A stretch of DNA of 64,000 nt, from assembly GCF_026340975.1 (NCBI RefSeq), contig NZ_JAPEOS010000003.1:930001-994000 (forward strand), in the 5' to 3' direction. The notes under the pieces are model-generated. The model did no database searches and was not told the DNA's origin. It saw nothing but the letters and a program-made list of their open reading frames with translations. This stretch comes from Streptomyces sp. NBC_01214. Lineage in GTDB: Bacteria > Actinomycetota > Actinomycetes > Streptomycetales > Streptomycetaceae. The position numbers were made by a program, and so were the translations under genes. Of this stretch, positions 60,096-64,000 are shown piece by piece (within the stretch, counting starts at the first letter, position 1; each line of letters begins with the position of its first letter).

Positions 60096-61076
60096 TCAGT
60101 TCCGGCCGGCCAGGCTGCGGGACCTGGCCTGCAGGAACACCTCCTCGGCCAGGGCGCGGTCGGCCGGGTCGCGGGTCCGGTGGGCCCACGGCAGGGTGGT
60201 CCAGTACGGGCCGATCGTGTCGAACACCCGGGCCGCCTCGTCGAACTGGAGGGCCCCCCACAGGGCGTGGGCGAGCTGGTTCAGATCGAGCGGCGAGGCG
60301 TGCGGCAGATCGGCGTGGTGGAACCAGGTGTCCAGGGCGTGCAGGGCGTCGCGGACGGCGTCTTCGGCGACCCAGTGCAGGTCGAGGGCCCGCTCCTGGC
60401 CGCGTTCGCGACGGTAGCGCTCGACCCGTACGTAGAGCGGAAGGACGTGTACGGGCGATCCCGGCGGGGCGGCGCTGGCGGCCCAGTGGACGAAGTTGGC
60501 GGCCTCGGAGAGCGGTCCGGGCGCGCCCGCGTACACGAACTGGAGCATGCGGTGGTAGGCCTCGCGGTTGTGCGGGTCGCGCTTGTCGACCTCCGCGAGG
60601 ATGCCCCAGGGGCCGGGGGGCAGCATCGGGGCGGGTGGCGCGATCCGGTGCTCGGCCATCTGGCGCTGTTCGTCGAGGAGGGCGAGGGCGAGCAGGCAGA
60701 CCCAGGGCACGGGGTCGGCGGGGTTGATGCGGGCGGCCTCCCGGCAGGTCGACCAGGCTTCCTGCCACAGCTCGCCGGTGCGGGGGTGTCCGGCGCGGTG
60801 GGCGCGAACGGCCCGTTCGACGCAGACGCGCGTGTGCATCACGAGCGCGGCGACGCTGTTCGGTTGCTCGGCCCGCCAGGCCTGGACCACGTCGGATCCG
60901 GCGGAGACGGCGGCGAGCACCTGGGTGCGTTGGGTCCACAGCCCCCAGTTGTCGGTGCGTTCGAGTAAGCGCGCCATGGAGACCCAGCGGCCGGTGCGCA
61001 GGTCCTGAGCGGCGGAACGCAGCTCCTTGTCGTGGCCGGCCGGGTGGTAGACGGGCCGGAAATCGCTGCCCGCCAT
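60096..61076 (-). CDS. Hypothetical helical protein
   Basis: 326 residues from ATG 61076 (MAGSDFRPVYHPAGHDKEL), with GTG one codon upstream as an alternative. The open frame goes on upstream, but that part is Pro/His-rich and not protein-like. Helix-forming segments resemble tetratrico-like repeats (EAWSTCREAARINPADPVPW, EAARVFDTIGPYW). No membrane segments. I do not recognise the family by name, though such sequences seem common in Streptomyces. Same strand as the APC permease. Confidence 0.7.
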   Translation of the reverse strand: MAGSDFRPVYHPAGHDKELRSAAQDLRTGRWVSMARLLERTDNWGLWTQRTQVLAAVSAGSDVVQAWRAEQPNSVAALVMHTRVCVERAVRAHRAGHPRTGELWQEAWSTCREAARINPADPVPWVCLLALALLDEQRQMAEHRIAPPAPMLPPGPWGILAEVDKRDPHNREAYHRMLQFVYAGAPGPLSEAANFVHWAASAAPPGSPVHVLPLYVRVERYRRERGQERALDLHWVAEDAVRDALHALDTWFHHADLPHASPLDLNQLAHALWGALQFDEAARVFDTIGPYWTTLPWAHRTRDPADRALAEEVFLQARSRSLAGRN

Positions 61077-61479
61077 CACCTCGTCCCGGTCGACGGGCGG
61101 CGGCCCGGGCGGGCGCGTTCTACGGTGGTCGTGATCATCAGTCCTCGGATCGCATGGAAGGTGGGTCCATCCGGCCGCCGACTGCCGTGGTGCAGCCGTG
61201 CCCGGTGCCAGGGATGCGTGAACCATGCGAGAACTGTTCGTCGAACCCCCGCCGTTGACCCACGGTCGATGTCGCTGCCCGTTGATCGGCGATCACTATA
61301 TGGCGATCAGGAGCATACGCATCCAGTTCTATGTTCGAACGTAAGTATCAAGCCACGATCAACATATGAGGATGCGTCAGTGACGTGCCGCGGCCCCGGA
61401 CGGATCTTGACGGGCGACGTCGGCTGGGGAAGGCTTCCGAGCGACGTTCGATCAAGGCGACACCAGGGACGGAGTGGTG
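61077..61479. other. Control region upstream of the FGGY kinase
   Basis: About 400 bases without a gene. From 61285 to 61380 it is AT-richer than the rest. It contains the palindrome GTTCGAAC (61333-61340) and ACGCATCC (61317-61324) with its inverse GGATGCGT (61370-61377), 45 bases apart, candidates for an operator of a sugar regulator. GGAG stands five bases before ATG 61480. Confidence 0.45.
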
Positions 61480-62915
<1,436 letters not shown>

Positions 62916-62919
<4 letters not shown>

Positions 62920-64000
62920 CCACCGCCACCAACGCCACCACCGTCACCACCGGCGGCGCCCTGCCCGACGGGGAGTACGACGTGACGGTCGTGGGCGCCG
63001 GCGTGGTGGGCGCGGCGATCGCCCGCGAACTGGCCCGGCTCCCGCTGCGGATCGCGCTGGTCGACGCGTCCGACGACGTCGGTGACGGCACCTCGAAGGC
63101 CAACACCGCCATCCTGCACACCGGTTTCGACGCGGTGCCCGGCTCCCTGGAGTCCCGGCTCGTCCGGGAGGGCCACCGACTGCTCTCCGCGTACGCCGCC
63201 GAGAGCGGCATCCCGGTGGAGCCGCTCGGAGCGCTCCTCGTCGCCTGGGACGAGGAACAGGCGGCCGCACTGCCGGGGCTCGCGGGGAAGGCCGTACGCA
63301 ACGGCTACCGCGCGGCCCGGATCATCGCGGCCGACGAGGTGCGGGCCCGTGAGCCGGAACTCGGACCCGGGGTGCTGGGAGCCCTCGACGTGCCGGGGGA
63401 ATCCATCATCTGCCCCTGGACGACCACGCTCGCGTACGCCACGCAGGCCGTCCGCGCGGGCGTCGACCTCCACCTCAACTGCCGCGTCCAGAAGGTCACG
63501 TCGGGCGAAACGCACACCCTGGCCACGAGCCGGGGCCCGCTGCGTACCCGGCACCTGGTCAACGCGGCCGGTCTGTACGCCGACGAGATCGACCGGCTCC
63601 TCGGCCACGCGGACTTCGCCGTGACGCCCCGGCGCGGCCAGCTGATCGTCTTCGACGAGCTCGCCCGCGGCCTGGTCCGGCACGTCCTGCTGCCCGTACC
63701 GAGCGCCCTCGGGAAGGGGGTGCTGGTGTCGCCGACGGTGTACGGGAACGTCATGCTCGGGCCGACCGCCGAAGACCTGGACGACAAGGCGGACACCGGA
63801 TCGACCGCCGAGGGGCTCGCGCTGCTGCGGGAGAAGGGCCGCCGGATCCTGCCGGCCCTCCTGGAGGAGGAGGTCACCGCCGTGTACGCCGGCCTACGGG
63901 CCGCCACCGGCGACGACGACTACGCGATCCGGGCCCACCCCGCGCAGCGGTACGTCACGGTGGGCGGGATCCGCTCGACGGGACTGACGGCCTCGATGGC
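62916..64000 (+). CDS. FAD-dependent oxidoreductase, GlpA/GlpD-like (partial)
   Basis: The first 361 residues are present; the gene runs off the end. ATG 62916 overlaps the kinase stop (ATGA). FAD-binding YDVTVVGAGVVGAAIARELA at ~23-42, then DAO-fold segments (SKANTAILHTGFDAVPGSL, VNAAGLYADEIDRLL, TPRRGQLIVFD). It resembles glycerol-3-phosphate dehydrogenases that pass electrons to quinone or oxygen. Coupled with the FGGY kinase it would oxidise the phosphorylated polyol. Confidence 0.83.

Overview
The window is high-GC actinobacterial DNA. Codon use, gene density and the recurring Streptomyces families (class E sortase signal, SCO2322-like proteins, SpoIIE/HATPase phosphatases, SARP-less biosynthetic operon with a TTA codon) point to Streptomyces. 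The lipstatin-type operon suggests a relative of the S. toxytricini / S. virginiae group, but no rRNA or other phylogenetic marker is present, so the species is inference.

Layout. 1-2938 (minus): a leucine-rich-repeat protein, an ankyrin protein and the start of a third gene, translationally coupled; behind them a tRNA-like element with an irregular anticodon arm (3013-3085). 3485-12600 (plus): six tightly coupled genes matching lstA-lstF of lipstatin biosynthesis (two ketosynthase-III-fold proteins, acyl-adenylating beta-lactone synthetase, reductase, condensation-A-PCP NRPS, formyltransferase); codon 12 of the first gene is TTA. 12569-25756: ordinary chromosomal genes with regulator/target pairs (XRE with a flavodoxin-fold reductase, TetR with an amidase, LysR with a quinone oxidoreductase and hydrolase, MerR with a DUF3533-type membrane protein), several with clear palindromic operators, and a ferritin-like gene with paired operators and a probable leaderless start.

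26146-42676 is dominated by metal-chelate/cofactor uptake. It holds a FecCD-type ABC transporter, a tsaD homologue, and a cobalamin block: three cobalamin riboswitches control (i) a five-gene minus-strand operon encoding a cell-wall-anchored double alpha/alpha-barrel protein, an SCO2322-like protein and an ECF transporter (T, dual A, S), (ii) a secreted protein with the barrel plus DUF4430 architecture of animal transcobalamin/intrinsic factor, and (iii) a small secreted DUF4430 protein. A BtuF-like cobalamin-binding protein follows. Read together this is an extracellular vitamin B12 capture and import system.

42736-47844 is the methylcitrate (propionate) locus: a PrpR-type regulator diverging from prpD-prpB-prpC. 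The regulator has an in-frame amber codon before its cysteine-containing tail, and prpB lacks about 37 internal residues and an ordinary start codon, so the pathway looks decayed. 47902-55641: two SpoIIE-type phosphatases, a DUF6183-like protein, a D-Ala-D-Ala carboxypeptidase and a TetR-hydrolase operon behind a 41-bp dyad.

55718-58383 holds the most unusual pair: a single protein joining a uracil-DNA-glycosylase fold (GQDPY changed to GQNPY) to an R-S-ExE ADP-ribosyltransferase, divergent from a macrodomain gene. A DNA-directed ADP-ribosylation system with its own eraser is a reasonable hypothesis. The window ends with an APC permease, an unknown soluble protein, and an FGGY kinase coupled to a GlpA-like FAD oxidoreductase that runs off the end.
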